NCBI RefSeq assembly: GCF_000208865.1
Contig: NC_018396.1
Location: forward strand, 124,001-188,000
Length of the DNA stretch: 64,000 nucleotides
Source: Neospora caninum Liverpool
Lineage: Eukaryota; Apicomplexa; Conoidasida; Eucoccidiorida; Sarcocystidae
Direction of reading: 5' to 3'
The notes under the pieces: model-generated
Database searches by the model: none
Seen by the model: only the letters and a program-made list of their open reading frames with translations
What the model was told of the DNA's origin: nothing
Shown: positions 48,144-59,900 of the stretch, piece by piece
Numbering within the stretch: the stretch's first letter is position 1
How the letters are laid out: each line of letters starts with the position of its first letter
Position numbers and translations under genes: made by a program

Positions 48144-48730
48144 TTACGAGGCTGCCTGCAAAAGCGCCTGTCGCTGCATAGCGTCCGTGCAGTTTTTCAG
48201 TTTGTCGAACGGCAGCAAGAGGAGAAGAAGATACTCTGGACAGGAACGAATCTGGCCGCACGCCTCCATGTTGGTGTCGTCATCGGCTGCTTCCGGGCTC
48301 ACGTTCTTCTTCCGGTTCCCTTCGCTAACCGCACTGCCTCCATCCTCCACAGCAGAGATGCGCGCCTGAAACACAGACACAGACACACAAAGGTCTCCTA
48401 AGATCTGTGTCGTGTGTACTCGAAGTAGAGAGACAGCCGTGCACCTATGCTCTTGGCGCTGCGTCACATATCCTCTGCCAGCGTCTGACAGCCGGTGTAG
48501 AATCGTGAGCAAAAGGGCTTCAAAGGTCCTGACAAGCAATAGGGTATGCACTTCGCTCACGCGCCCACCATGTGATTCCCCCTATCTATCACTGCTGCAA
48601 AGACGCGTGCACATCGTGCACATGCAGAAGCATGGGAATATAGTTCCAAAGACAGGGATAGCGGCATTTCCAGGTATCATTCTCTCAGTGTGTCCCAGCG
48701 ATCTGGATTATTATCTACTTGCGTCCTCAC

Positions 48731-48824
<94 letters not shown>

Positions 48825-51800
48825 ATAGATATAGATATACCACTGTTGACAGTGAGATGCGAGGCAACGAATCAGGTGGAAATCCCGCTCCTTTTTGAGA
48901 TGGCGGTCCAGGTAATGTGAACGCGTTTACTCGCCTTGTCCCGTCGATGCGCCGCCAAACAGTTGATACTTACGGATGAACCAGTTGGGCACGTGAAGTA
49001 AGACGTAGCCACTTTAAGAAGCTCCTCGTCCTCAGGGTGGGGGAAGAACGCCTTGAACCCTACGAATCCGAAAGCGTCAACAGCAGCTGCAACCCGTCGT
49101 TGCCTTCTTGTGAACCTAATTATATGCGTCGAGAGTTTCCCCTCGGTCTGCATGCATCCGTATACGTCCATCTATCGGCGAATCGGTTTGCGCACTGCTA
49201 ATTTCGGTCACGCTCTCGCGACGCTCACGGCTAGCTGCCTGCCGAGACCCCCGCACCCACACGATTATCTCCATCATGCGACTCGCCGTCCGACTCGGTT
49301 CACCCCGACCGTCCATGTTTACCGTCGTGTCTCTATCCCCCAGCCTCTTGGGCGCTTGTCCCCGCTTGCGCGTTGGAAAGTTCAACGGCAAATCGGCCTC
49401 CCTGCCACAGTGTGCGTTCTGGTAGAAAGTGCCTTTGGTTCCCGAATGCGCACGAGCCAGATCTGTGCACTTTCTCTTTTCTGTAGGGCGCGTAGAAGCG
49501 TCTCGAAAGTCTATCTTACCCAGTGGTTCGTCCCCCTTGGCCTTCTTCGGCCCAGCTGTTGGCCCTGCGTCAGCCTCCTTGTACACCCTGGCGCCGATAC
49601 AAGGGAACGATAAAAAACACAGACAGCACACACGCCATTGTCCTTCCGAGGTTTTTCTCCTACCGTTCGCCAGCATGCACCAGGACGCGCGGTACTCCAC
49701 GTCCGCAGCGGCCCTCGGGGGTGAGGCAAAGCCTTTGCACTGCACCACGAACGTAGAAAACACGTCTGTTCCTTGCATGCTCCCGGTGCGACCTCCGTCG
49801 CTCTCTCTTCTTCTCCGTTCGAACGCGCTCTCTGTGTGCCTCTCAGCGGGCGTCTCTGGCAACTTCACCTCTGGCCTTACTTCGTAAGAGCGACGACGTG
49901 CGTGTACTTGTAGAAGGGTCTCTCCTCTTCGTCCATTTCCTCAGTCGCTAAGCTCCAGGCTATGTCTTCCAGGAGCGAAGCAAACATGGTGGGAATGAGC
50001 GCAGGAGGAGTATTGTTCACCCGCTCCTTCAGCATCCACCCGCAGTTGACTTCGTGCTTCCTTCCCGCGCCTTCTTTTCCTGCCGTTTCGTCCGATTCCG
50101 GGGCCAGAACTGCCTCTGCAAAACGTGCCGGCACACGAGAGCAGACGCACAAAACAGGCTACACAGCGAGAGAACGCACGAGAGCAAAGAGCGCAGCCTC
50201 TCGCAGGCCGGCAGCGAGACGAATCACACGAAGAGGAATCGGAGAAAAGAAGGCGGGAAGAAGAGAGGAAGCGGGAACCAGGAGAGAGCGCAGAAGAGAG
50301 CAGAGACAGCTCGACACCTGCGGACGATCAGACAGGCGACTCACCGAGTTTCGCTTTCATTCCAGCAGGGGCGTGGTCACTGAGGACATACGCAGACAGA
50401 CGAGAGACAGGAAACCGAGCGCTCTATAAGATATCCGAACGGGAAACGCGTGCGCAGATCCTTTTCCTGCCTCCCTTCTGTTGGCATCGATCCGCCTTTC
50501 CTATCACGCTGGCCGTTTCGTTCAGCTCTCGCAGTGTCTGCACAGCCTGGGCAAGGTGGCACTCGGTCGACGATACGCCAGTGCAGATGCACAAATCCTT
50601 TCACTTCAGTCTGACCGTCGTGTCCCATCCGTTCTTCGTTTTCTTTCCCAAAGACAACACAAAACCGAGTACGACGATGCTCCTTTTTCTCGTCTTCTTT
50701 CGCTCGCTTGCGTCTTCCCGTTCTTCTTCAACTTCTCTGGTCGTACGCAGCCAGGCGGAGGAGGGCGTCCTTGAACACGTCTGTTGCTTCGGGGTATTGA
50801 CGAAGAGAAAGAAGAGAGAGGAACCCGACCACGGGCGCGTCGTCGTCTTGTTCGGCCCCGTCCTTTTTACCAGAGTCGTCTTCGTCTTCTGGGACTGCCT
50901 TCAGCACGGATCCCACATTTCCCTGAAGACCCCGCGAAACCGCACAGAAAGGCCACGGCAGCAACGGCCAGGTTTTGCGCTCGTTGAGGTGGGCCATTTT
51001 TCCCCTCGTCCTCCGAGAAACACTGGGAGCGTTCGCTCCGTACGAAGAACGGATTTCGACGATTGCGACGCCAGAACGAAAAAATCGAGAAGCGGAAAGG
51101 ACCGAGAAGACACGGAGGGCGTTTTCCCTTGTCGTTTCCGACGCCGGCGGAAGCAAAACGAGACAGAGAGAGGGGGGGGGGGGAGCGGAAACAGGCTCTA
51201 GAGGAACAGAGAAGGCGGCAAAGACGAATACCTGGTTGGCAATCGTTTCAGCCAAGGCCCGCAGAGAGCCAGACGGAGTCTTCAAAAGCACGTCCAGGCG
51301 GGCGTGGCGAAGAAGCGCGAGAACTGCTTCTGCTGCTTCCTCGTGAGGATCGAACAGGCCAAACGATGCCCGGACTGTCTCCTGAAGAGCCGCAAAGACA
51401 CTCACTGAAGAGAGCATATGGTCTCCATGCACGTGTGGGAAAAGAAAGAAAAAAAGACAGGCGGAGACGTAGCATCCCGCACATCTCCGACACAGATCAC
51501 CCCACAACGTCAAGCATGCGTGCGCCTACATACACAGGTGCCCGTATCAGTGTACGATTGAGACAGAGGCAGTACGGGCTAGAGGAGACATCGTATACTG
51601 CGCTTGCACGTGCACGTTAGCTCACGTGCGTACGAATAGGAAAGTCTCGAACATGTTAAACACGAGTGGACTACGTATACTGCTCGACAGCGGACTCGGG
51701 CGGTGAGGCGCCAGCGAGGGCCTGTTTGCGCTCACCGTGAGGTCTGTATCCTCTTCTTCGTCTTCGTCATCGTCTTCTCCTTGTCGTATAAGTTCTTCTT

Positions 51801-51990
51801 TAGTCCTCGCTTTGAACTGGATTTCATCTCCGTCATCTTCTTCCTCGCTGGAACTTTCCTCGGCGTGCTTTTCGGCCTCGCCGACTTCGTCTCTCTTCCT
51901 GCGTCGCTCTCTGTCCTCCACTTTCATTTTCTCTGACTTCTCCCCTTGCTCGCCGGCGAGGGCGCTGTCGGTTGCCTTCTTCTCCTTCAT
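48144..51990 (-). CDS. BCP1: BCP1/BCCIP family protein
   Basis: Eight exons, 51990-51736, 51381-51232, 50922-50747, 50379-50345, 50115-49881, 49587-49520, 49059-48974 and 48365-48144, sum to 1227 nt and 408 residues with every phase agreeing. The family (yeast Bcp1, human BCCIP) is nuclear and linked to ribosomal protein chaperoning and nuclear export. The N-terminus is acidic and basic in blocks (SSSEEEDDGDEIQF), as usual. Core matches: GSVLKAVPEDEDD...VVGFLSLLSL against GSVIKQTD...VFGFISLLNL; LKERVNNTPPALIPTMFASLL against LLSERFINVPPQ; GFKAFFPHPEDEELLKVATSYF; and YLLLLLLPFDKLKNCTDAM near the end. One exon is only 35 nt. The ATG at 51990 has a good AAAATG context. A 75-residue insertion before the last block is disordered. 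It diverges from RPL15. Confidence 0.9.
48731..48824. repeat. (ATCT)n microsatellite
   Basis: About 23 uninterrupted ATCT units in the last intron of the BCP1 gene (48366-48973). Confidence 0.95.
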
Positions 51991-52173
51991 TTTCCGCTCG
52001 TCGACAGAACTCTACTGATTGCGCTAGCCGCGTGGGAAAACCGTGAAGCGATGAGAGCGAAGGAGGTCTTCGGGCAAGGGAGTCAGTCGGTCTCGAGGAA
52101 GAAAAGGGAATTCCTCGTAAAAGAGAAGGGACAATCCGAGAGGCAGTGTAGACAGTCCACGCCCGCTGGCTGC

Positions 52174-52195
52174 AGAGAGAGAGAGAGAGAGAGAG
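52174..52195. repeat. (AG)n microsatellite
   Basis: Eleven AG units in the divergent spacer. Confidence 0.9.
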
Positions 52196-52899
52196 CTGGC
52201 TCCAAACAGGGCGTGTCGAGAAGTCGTCGAGCCCGGCGAACGCAGAGGGGAGCCCAGACACCGGGAAAGTCAGGTGCCCGGAACGCAGTCTCCGCGGCGT
52301 GTTTCACGGAAGGAAAAGCGGAAAGCACGGAAATCTATCGGAACAGAGGGAAAAGGAGATCTTGTGCAAAACTACCCTCGCCTCGCAGGGTACTGGAGCG
52401 ACTGTCGCGATGGGCGCACGCATGATCGATGCGCTCGACTCGACTTTTCTCGCTAGAGGCAGTGTGTGTGTCCCTGCACGCCTACCGCGAAGGTTTCGAC
52501 AGGTACTACGCAAAATGGAGACCATGGAAAGACACACGATTTTCTCTTTTAAAGACGAGTTTAAAAACCGATAAAGAAAGTTCTGTGAAGCCACCTTCTG
52601 TGGTTCCCCAAAGCGCCCCGATGTGCGTCAGCTCGGCAACCTGTGACTCTCTGCGGTGGTTCGAGAGGAAGGCAGAAGCACACAAGCTACAAACCGGACA
52701 CACATAGATAGGTTGCCATTCAAATAAGCCTCGTGAAACTGGTCCCTTGAGACCTGTGGCAAAAGCTGCGTCGTTGATACGGCAAGAACTTCTTCGGTGT
52801 AGATCCTAGGTGCCTGAAGCACTTCTGGAAAAAGTCGGGAAGAACGGCAAGTCCCTGGCACAATCGAGACAGCCCTCCTGTGTGTCGCGAAATGCTCTG

Positions 52900-52907
52900 C
52901 GCATGCG
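52900..52907. promoter_or_regulatory. TRP-2-like GCATGC element
   Basis: CGCATGCG fits the [T/C]GCATGC[G/A] element described upstream of Toxoplasma ribosomal protein genes and is also an ApiAP2-type target. It lies about 320 bases before the RPL15 ATG. Confidence 0.5.
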
Positions 52908-52973
52908 TTTTTCACTCCGTGCCACAGCGAGGAAGAACCGTGGGGTTCGTTGCATCCTGTCTCGATGAGACCA

Positions 52974-52981
52974 CGCATGCA
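52974..52981. promoter_or_regulatory. TRP-2-like GCATGC element
   Basis: CGCATGCA, a second copy matching the same consensus, about 245 bases before the RPL15 ATG and 60 bases from the TRP-1-like element. Confidence 0.5.
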
Positions 52982-53041
52982 GGGTTTTCTGATCCTATTG
53001 CGGCTCGTCTGAAGATGACAGCGCCACAACAGGGACGCCGA

Positions 53042-53057
53042 TCGGCTTATATTCCGG
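53042..53057 (+). promoter_or_regulatory. TRP-1-like ribosomal protein promoter element
   Basis: TCGGCTTATATTCCGG is one inserted C away from the TRP-1 consensus TCGGCTTATATTCGG known from Toxoplasma ribosomal protein promoters. It lies about 170 bases before the RPL15 ATG, in the sense orientation. Confidence 0.7.
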
Positions 53058-53226
53058 GGCCGCGGGCGCCAGAGCGCCGAATTTTTCCGAGAGGGGAGGA
53101 CGACCCACTGTGAGGAAAGAAACCCCGCGAGACTCGCGGTTACTTCTCTCTTCCCTGAGTTTTTTATCCAGTGAAAAGAAGGCGGATTCTCTTCTCTTGT
53201 TGCGGTAGCTCTTCCGGACCGTCAAA

Positions 53227-55396
53227 ATGGGAGCCTACAAGTGAGTGGCATCACGCGTTGTTCGCCCTTCCCTGCGTTTGACAGCAGAATTCACCAGCAA
53301 CAGCGAACCCCTCTTTGTGGGGACAGAAGGCGCTGGCAATTCGCTAGGATTCACAGCCTTCGCGATCGTTTTTTGGAGAAAGGGGTCTGAACTGTTTTTT
53401 TCCCGTCGTTTTTCTCCGTCTCCGTGGACCCAGAACGCGTGTGCTGTCTGGAGACTGCCTCCGCCCGTCGGGTTCCGGACCCAAGCGTTTGCATTTCTAG
53501 GGCTGCGCCGCAGTCGTGTACACCTCACAGTTCGCGTGAAACAGCAAGGATCCTTGAACCGATATGTGGCGAGTGTGTCTGCCATCCTCGAAAAAGGTGC
53601 CTGTCTCTCCCAGAGGTCCGTGCTTCTTTGTGGAGCGACCTCTGGCGGATTTCTGGAACTGGCGAATGAGGGGGACCGATCGCAAAAAAGGCGTTCGCCC
53701 CATACGCTGCGCCGGGCGGGCGAACAGTGTACAGACGGCTCAACACGCTTGCTGACTATTTCAGTCTTGGCTTTCGGGATTTCCTTCGTCCTAGTTCTGT
53801 CTGCGCGGTTCTCGGTTCTGGGCGGTGAAGCTGGCCACGGGTCGCTAGTTGCATGCTGCCGACGCGTACCGTCGCTGGCATGCCGCGGTCGGCGTTTTCT
53901 CCTCGAGTTTGTTCTGTGATGGAACTGTCTCACTATTTACGTCCAGCAGTGATGCATTCTTTCAGGGTGCCTGCGGGTCTCGTGGGCGCTTATCGGTGTG
54001 AGAGTTGTCTGCGTTATAGCTCGGAATTATGTCCAGGCAACGTCCAACCGCAACGGCTGTTCGTGCCAGTTTACCGGCGTATCGCGCCGTTATGCCGTTG
54101 CCTCTCTACCGTTTTCGCGTTCTGCGAACGGTGTTAACGTGGCCGGGAAGCAGACTCGTTCGCGGTACTGGGGCGAAGTCGTGCCGTGGGTGTGCGATGA
54201 TTTCGGGGGAATTTTGCCTGCTCGGTTCCTGACGTGGTGATGGGCCGCTCTCACACAGTCTGTGGACGCGAGGAGGTGGCGCTGTGGCGCTTGATGTCTT
54301 GCTTCATTGTGCAGTCTGCGTTCCGTTCAATTCACTCGGCAGACGTTGGCCGAACAACCCGTCTCCGTGGGAGTAGATTCTTTGCCGGTCGGTTTTCCCG
54401 TTCAAGTCCAGGTGTTCACATCCGCGTTTTTATCTCCCCCCAGTATGTGTGTCGGCCAAAGGTCTGTTTTCCGCGTCCGGTCTCGTTTTTCTCTTCAGGT
54501 ACCTCGAGGAACTCTGGAAGAAGAAGCAGTCTGACGTGCTGCGCTTCCTTCTTCGTGTGCGCACGTGGGAGTACAGACAGCTTCCCGCTGTCCACAGATG
54601 CACGCAGAGCACTCGCCCCGACAAGGCGCGTCGTCTTGGCTACAAGAAGAAACAGGGCTTCGTGATCTACCGTGTCCGCGTGAGAAGAGGAGACAGAAAG
54701 AAGCAAGTTCACAAGGGCATTGTGTACGGAAAGCCGAAAAACCAGGGTAAGCACGGCAGACACACACAATTCTCCGCCTTTTTCACGTGGTCTGGACGTG
54801 ATGGGTGAGCTTTACGTACGCGTGTGCGTGTTCGTCGGCGCGTCCGAACCGTACCGCGCTCCCGTCCCCTCAAAATGTGGACGCCTTTACCTATCTGTGT
54901 GCCCCTACGCCCCCGCTGCATATATATGCTACGTGGACTATATGTGTAGATATCCTCTGTGTATATACAGAAGCCGCATGTGTGTCTGAGTCGACCGCAG
55001 TGTTCCTTCACGGGGTTTTGCGTCTCGTTTGCGTGTTCAGGTGTTCGTAAGCAGAAGTCATCTCGCAACTTGCGCGCCGTGGCGGAGGAGAAGGTTGGCC
55101 GAAAGATCTGCGGAGGTCTGCGCGTGCTGAACAGCTACTGGGTGGGCCAGGATGCCGTGTACAAGTACTACGAAGTGATTTTGGTGGACCCGGCGCACAA
55201 CGCGATCCGCAACGATCCACGCATCAACTGGCTCTGCAAACCCGTGATGAAGCACAGAGAGTGCAGAGGCCTCACCTCTGCGGGCAAGAAGTACCGCGGC
55301 CTGAGAACCAAGGGCAGCGGCGCCGCTCGTCTGCGCCCGTCCCGCCGCGCCTGCTGGAAGAAGAGACAGGCGCTCCGCCTCCGCAGATACCGATAA
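53227..55396 (+). CDS. RPL15: 60S ribosomal protein L15 (eL15)
   Basis: Structural protein of the large ribosomal subunit. Three exons, 53227-53240, 54499-54746 and 55041-55396, give 618 nt and 205 residues, the family's normal length. It begins [18 protein letters not shown]; diagnostic blocks are [45 protein letters not shown] and [18 protein letters not shown], ending LRLRRYR. Exon 1 codes only four residues and two bases; such a tiny first exon followed by a long intron (1.26 kb) is common in ribosomal protein genes. The second splice uses CCAGG|GTAAGC. The promoter carries TRP-1-like and TRP-2-like elements, so co-regulation with other ribosomal protein genes is likely. The identification is secure. 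Confidence 0.98.
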
Positions 55397-56966
55397 GCGC
55401 GCCGCGCGAGTTGGGGGCAGAGAGCGCGCGAAGGAAGCGACGTGGAGCCGGGAGGGAAGAGGCGGACGGCGCACCGGGGCCTCCCCTCTCTGTTCTTGGG
55501 CGCTTTTTTGTGTATTTGAGAGATCTGCAAAACACACTCGCAAGAAGAAACGCACGGCTCGTCGCGACGCTGCGACTTCTCGTCTCCATCTTTTAGCCGT
55601 GCAACGCACGCAGGAGCGAAGCGGGAGGGAGCGACGGCTGCTGCTCTCTGGTTCGCGGTGCCTGGCGCTTTCGAGGAGGGTTTCGCGCTCTCGGCGAGAC
55701 GCGACTGACGCGGAACGCGACACTCAAGTCGAGGCGAAGACCAAAGGGAGTCAAAGATGCAGACGGGGGAGAACTGCATGCATCCAGTCAAGAAGAGGAC
55801 AGGAGACGCGCTTATATGCATGTGTATATACAGCGTGTGTCAGCCTTTTCGTTGGTGACACGTCATCGTTATTCTGATTTCTCTCGCTGAGAAAGACGGA
55901 ACTCTAAAGTGTTTGCGTGGAGGAGTCGCAGCAGGGCTGATCCCCTACTTTTTGTCCGAGGAAAACCGGCGGAAGCCGCCGCGCGGCCGCAAAAAAACCC
56001 CTTGGCGAACGCCATCCGAGATTCTCAGCATCGTGGCGCCTCTCCACTGACACGCCACGGAACGGTCGAATCCAATTTCCAGGTGCTCATAAATCTTGCC
56101 TCGCTTCGCACGAGGTATCTCGAAGATTTCCCCCAAGCTTATTTAGAGATGTGAACCCTTCAAAAAAACACTTTAGAGAGGGATAAACCGTGCCGGAAGA
56201 GGGAGGCACTCTTCCAGCGCCCAGCGATTTCACAATCCTCAAGATGGCGCGTAGCCTAGATAGGATGGAAGCGTATTTGCGTTGTACGCCAGCTGCAGGG
56301 ACAGATTCGAAAACCGTTGTTGATTTGCCCCCGACGCGCCAGACAACACTAGCTCACAAATCAAATCGACACGGTGTTGAAGGGAAAGAAGCATGGGCAG
56401 ATGGAGTCGAGTGTGTCTCGGTACTGCAAGCACGCGTTGCGTTCACGCATTTCTTGAAATTCTTTCTTGTACGGCTTGTGGGGCCTCATACTGGAGCCTC
56501 TCGCGATCTACCGACGGACGAATCCGTCTGTGTAGTCCCCTGTGCAAAAGTCCAAGAGCCGAGACACTCCGAGTGCTTCTCCCTAAGGGCAACGGCAAGC
56601 GTTTCGCGCCTTTCTGGCTGAAAGCCGAGGCTCGCAGAGGAACGCCTGTCCCCAAAAAGAAACATTTAAAACGATAAACGGCGCGAGACGGGTTTTTGCT
56701 TGCGTCTCGGCGTCGGAGCGAGGAATCCGGTTAGACTTCCTGCGTTCGTTAAGGGGAAAACCTAAACCCGTTTCTTTCCCGCGTCAAGGTTTTGACAAGA
56801 GAGGCGCGTTTCTCAAACACACAGACGTATTATTGCAATGCAAAAAACGAAACGGTGTTGTTTGCACGAAGCAAAAAGTGCCACATTCCTTTCCTTTCGC
56901 AAGGACACAACCCTGTTCTTTGTCCTGTGCTCCCTCGCTGCCTGCGAGTAACCAGGAGAGTCGCTT
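55397..56966. other. Convergent 3' spacer, RPL15 / POT1
   Basis: It holds the 3' ends of RPL15 and POT1. Plus-strand frames at 56190-56621 and 56393-56677 overlap in different frames and show no conserved motif. I see no RNA gene. Confidence 0.55.
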
Positions 56967-59900
56967 CTACGTCTCCCTGATGTCGGCGCCGAGAACCACC
57001 CAGACCGGCGAGGCACTCTCGTCTTCCTCCCTGTCTCTTCCTCGGCCTTCGTCTCTCGGCCGCCGCACGACAAGGAGCTCGTGGCGACCAGGGCCGAGTT
57101 CTCTTTTCTTCCTTTTTTCTGGAAATCCACTGACCTTCCGCGACTCTTCCCTCGCCTTCCCTTGGGCCGGTCCACTTCGTGCCAACGTTTTGAGGCTTCG
57201 CTGGCGCATGTACTTCCGCCCCACCAGGCTCTGCGTCTGAACCTCGCCTTCTTCCTCGCTGCTGCTCGATGCGCCCTCGTTCACCTCTTCCGTCTCTTCC
57301 TCCTCGGCTCCGGCGCCTCCGTCCCTTCCGGCGCTTTGGCCTGCCTCTGTCTCCCTCCCACCTCGTGGGCTTTCGTCTCTCTCGCCCTCTTCTTCGCCGT
57401 CGAGCAACCCGCGCAGCACCGAGCGAACCAGAGCCTGCGCTCCGCTGTCGGTAGCCGCAAAAAAGGGACTGATCCCTCGCTCGCTGACGCAGCTAAAACG
57501 GGCCCCCTGAAAAAAAAACACCTGCCGAACAGACTCGGAGATCTCCATCTCGAGCACAGAACGCGCAAACACCTTCAAAATCGATGTATATATATATATA
57601 TATATACATATATACATATATATGTATATCTGTATATGTATATCTGTATATATATATATATGTATATATGTATATATGTATATATCTGTATATGTATATT
57701 TATGTCGTATTTGCCAAGCGAAGAGTGGGTTTGAGCGTCTCGACGTGTTCGTTCACAGATCTCTCCGACTTTTCGACTTACCACTGCGTCTTTGAGTTCG
57801 ACGACGAGGTGCGTCCCGTGCGCGTCTGCGAGGACCAGCCGAAAGTCGTACCTGGAAGGAAAACAGGGACGTGTTCACCGGTCGACGGAGAGTGACGAGA
57901 GCCAACAGGGGCGCTCCGTTCCTACAGAGGAACGGGAAAAAGTAAATACGCTTAAAACCCCCTTTCTCCTTCCTCTCCATGCTGCTTCACTGAAAAGAGA
58001 TCGAGGAACAGAAAGCCTCGGACAAAAACTGACAAAGAGAGACAGACGAAAGCCGCTGGAGATGCCACGGGCTAAAACGAGGAACGGACCACGTGGGAAA
58101 CGCCATCCAAGGAAGGTTCACAAAGACACACAGCAAAACGCACAAAACCCCAAACAGTTTCCGTCCTTCTCTACGGTCGCACTTCTACTGAATAAAACGC
58201 TTCTATCTATCTATCTATCTATATACATAAATTAGTATAAATACATCTATATAAATATAGATATGGATCTTCTGACACATAGATGTATGCACATACATGC
58301 AGGTTGGAAATTCCAGGACTGCTTTCTTCCTGGCTGACAGGTCTCAGTGTGTCCGTTCACTTGCCGTTTTTTGCGCGTGCGCTCGACATCTCCTTAAACT
58401 GAACGGGCTCTCTTCCGAGCTCGCTCGAAACTGAGACGCTCTGTCTCCTCACGTTCTCGTCACCAGGTAACAGCGTCTGCGCTTCTGCCCCTATTGGCGC
58501 TCTCGTCCCCTCGGAATCCGTACGTACAGAGCCACCGCCTTCCCTCTTCAGACTGTCAAGAACGTCGCGTGCCGCGCCGCCCCTCCACTGGAGAGCGGTC
58601 CGTGGCCAAGCTGGCCTGATCGACTTGTGCACGCGCAAAAACGTCTGCGCTGTCTTCTCTCACGCGCTTACATGACAACGAGCATTGCGGCGTCTCCGTG
58701 TCGGCACGTCGGGCACCAGAGCAAGGCGGACGGGTCGTTTCCGTTTTTGCACTCTGCTCGAAGCGCCTTCTTCCCTCGGTTTTTCTTCCTGGAAGCGGGC
58801 CGGGAGCTGCTCGCGTCTCCGTCGAGCTCCGGAGCATCCAGGCGCCGCGACGTGCGGCAAAGGAGGCACTGAATCTCGAGCCACGCCTGGGGATTCTGCA
58901 AATCCACGTCGACGCCCTCACCTCTCCGGGGCTCCACACCCAGGACATGCATTTCCCTCAAAAGAAACGGACCCGACCGCATGCGACGAGGCGGAGCCGA
59001 CGCCGATGTGCGCTGAGAGGCAGCAATAACGATACACACACACATATGCAAAGACATAATTGTTATACATAGATATGTGTATCTATGTGTAGGCGTGTAC
59101 ACGAGTGCGCCTGAGGATATGCACGGAATCAGAGAGAGACTGACGCAAGGAACCATGGGTTAGCTGACATCCATGTGGATACTCCACTGGTGCGGCCGTT
59201 TCCGTAATGAGGGACAGAGGAAAGAGACGGTTCAGCAGATTTGGAGTGTCTCTTTTACCGAACCTGTGCATTCGCGGCCAAATGTCAAACATGCGCGTTT
59301 TAGGTTTATCCACTCTGCCCGTGGCCTCGGCAGGCGGGGTCACCGCCAGGGAGAACAAAGGGAGACACAGAGAGCAGTCGAAGACGGAGGCGGGAGAAGG
59401 AAAGGATGAGCCAGGAACAGCGAGCGGCGGCGCGACGAAACCGAAGTGCGAGCACAACATGGAAGTGAACAGCGAGAAAAGACGCGCGAGGCTCTCTTAC
59501 GCGCGAAAAGGCAAGAAGGGGATCGAGGTGTTTGTACACTGAGACCGACTGGTGACTGTCGAGCAGTTCTTTGGGAACGTAGAACTCGAAGCGGGCCGGC
59601 AGTGCTCCGAGAGGGAGGCGGCTGAACGAAGCATGCACACGCTCGAGGCGACGCAAAAAGAGTTGCGAGAAACACAAAGCGAGACCGGAAAAGGAGGGTC
59701 AGAGCGGAGGGAAGGCGCGCGTTCGCCGTCTCACGGGAAAAGCAAGAAAAAGCGGCAGGAAAACGTGGCATGTTGGAAGACGGCGAGGGAGGCGAACCAC
59801 AGTCTAAGCCGTAAACCGGGCTGCGCATTTCTTGTGTGTTTCGAATGTCTTCGCTTCCCTCCCGGCCGCGTTCCTGTGTCTCCGCTTTACCTCTCCTCTG

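Larger units (their letters stand above)
51991..53226. promoter_or_regulatory. Divergent promoter region, BCP1 / RPL15
   Basis: Two start codons 1.24 kb apart point away from each other. The stretch contains an (AG)n tract, two GCATGC elements and a TRP-1-like element near the RPL15 end. Open frames here lack motifs and look accidental. Confidence 0.65.

Noticed and set aside
48731..48824. Regular ATCT array, considered as CRISPR or telomere-like repeat.
   Set aside because: A four-base unit with no spacers is a simple microsatellite; the coccidian telomere unit is different.
53241..54498. Long RPL15 intron considered as host of an intronic C/D snoRNA.
   Set aside because: No pair of C and D boxes with a terminal stem was found by eye.
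56190..56677. Two overlapping plus-strand frames with a basic C-terminus, resembling a small ribosomal protein.
   Set aside because: No match to any ribosomal protein I know; they lie between convergent 3' ends and overlap in different frames.
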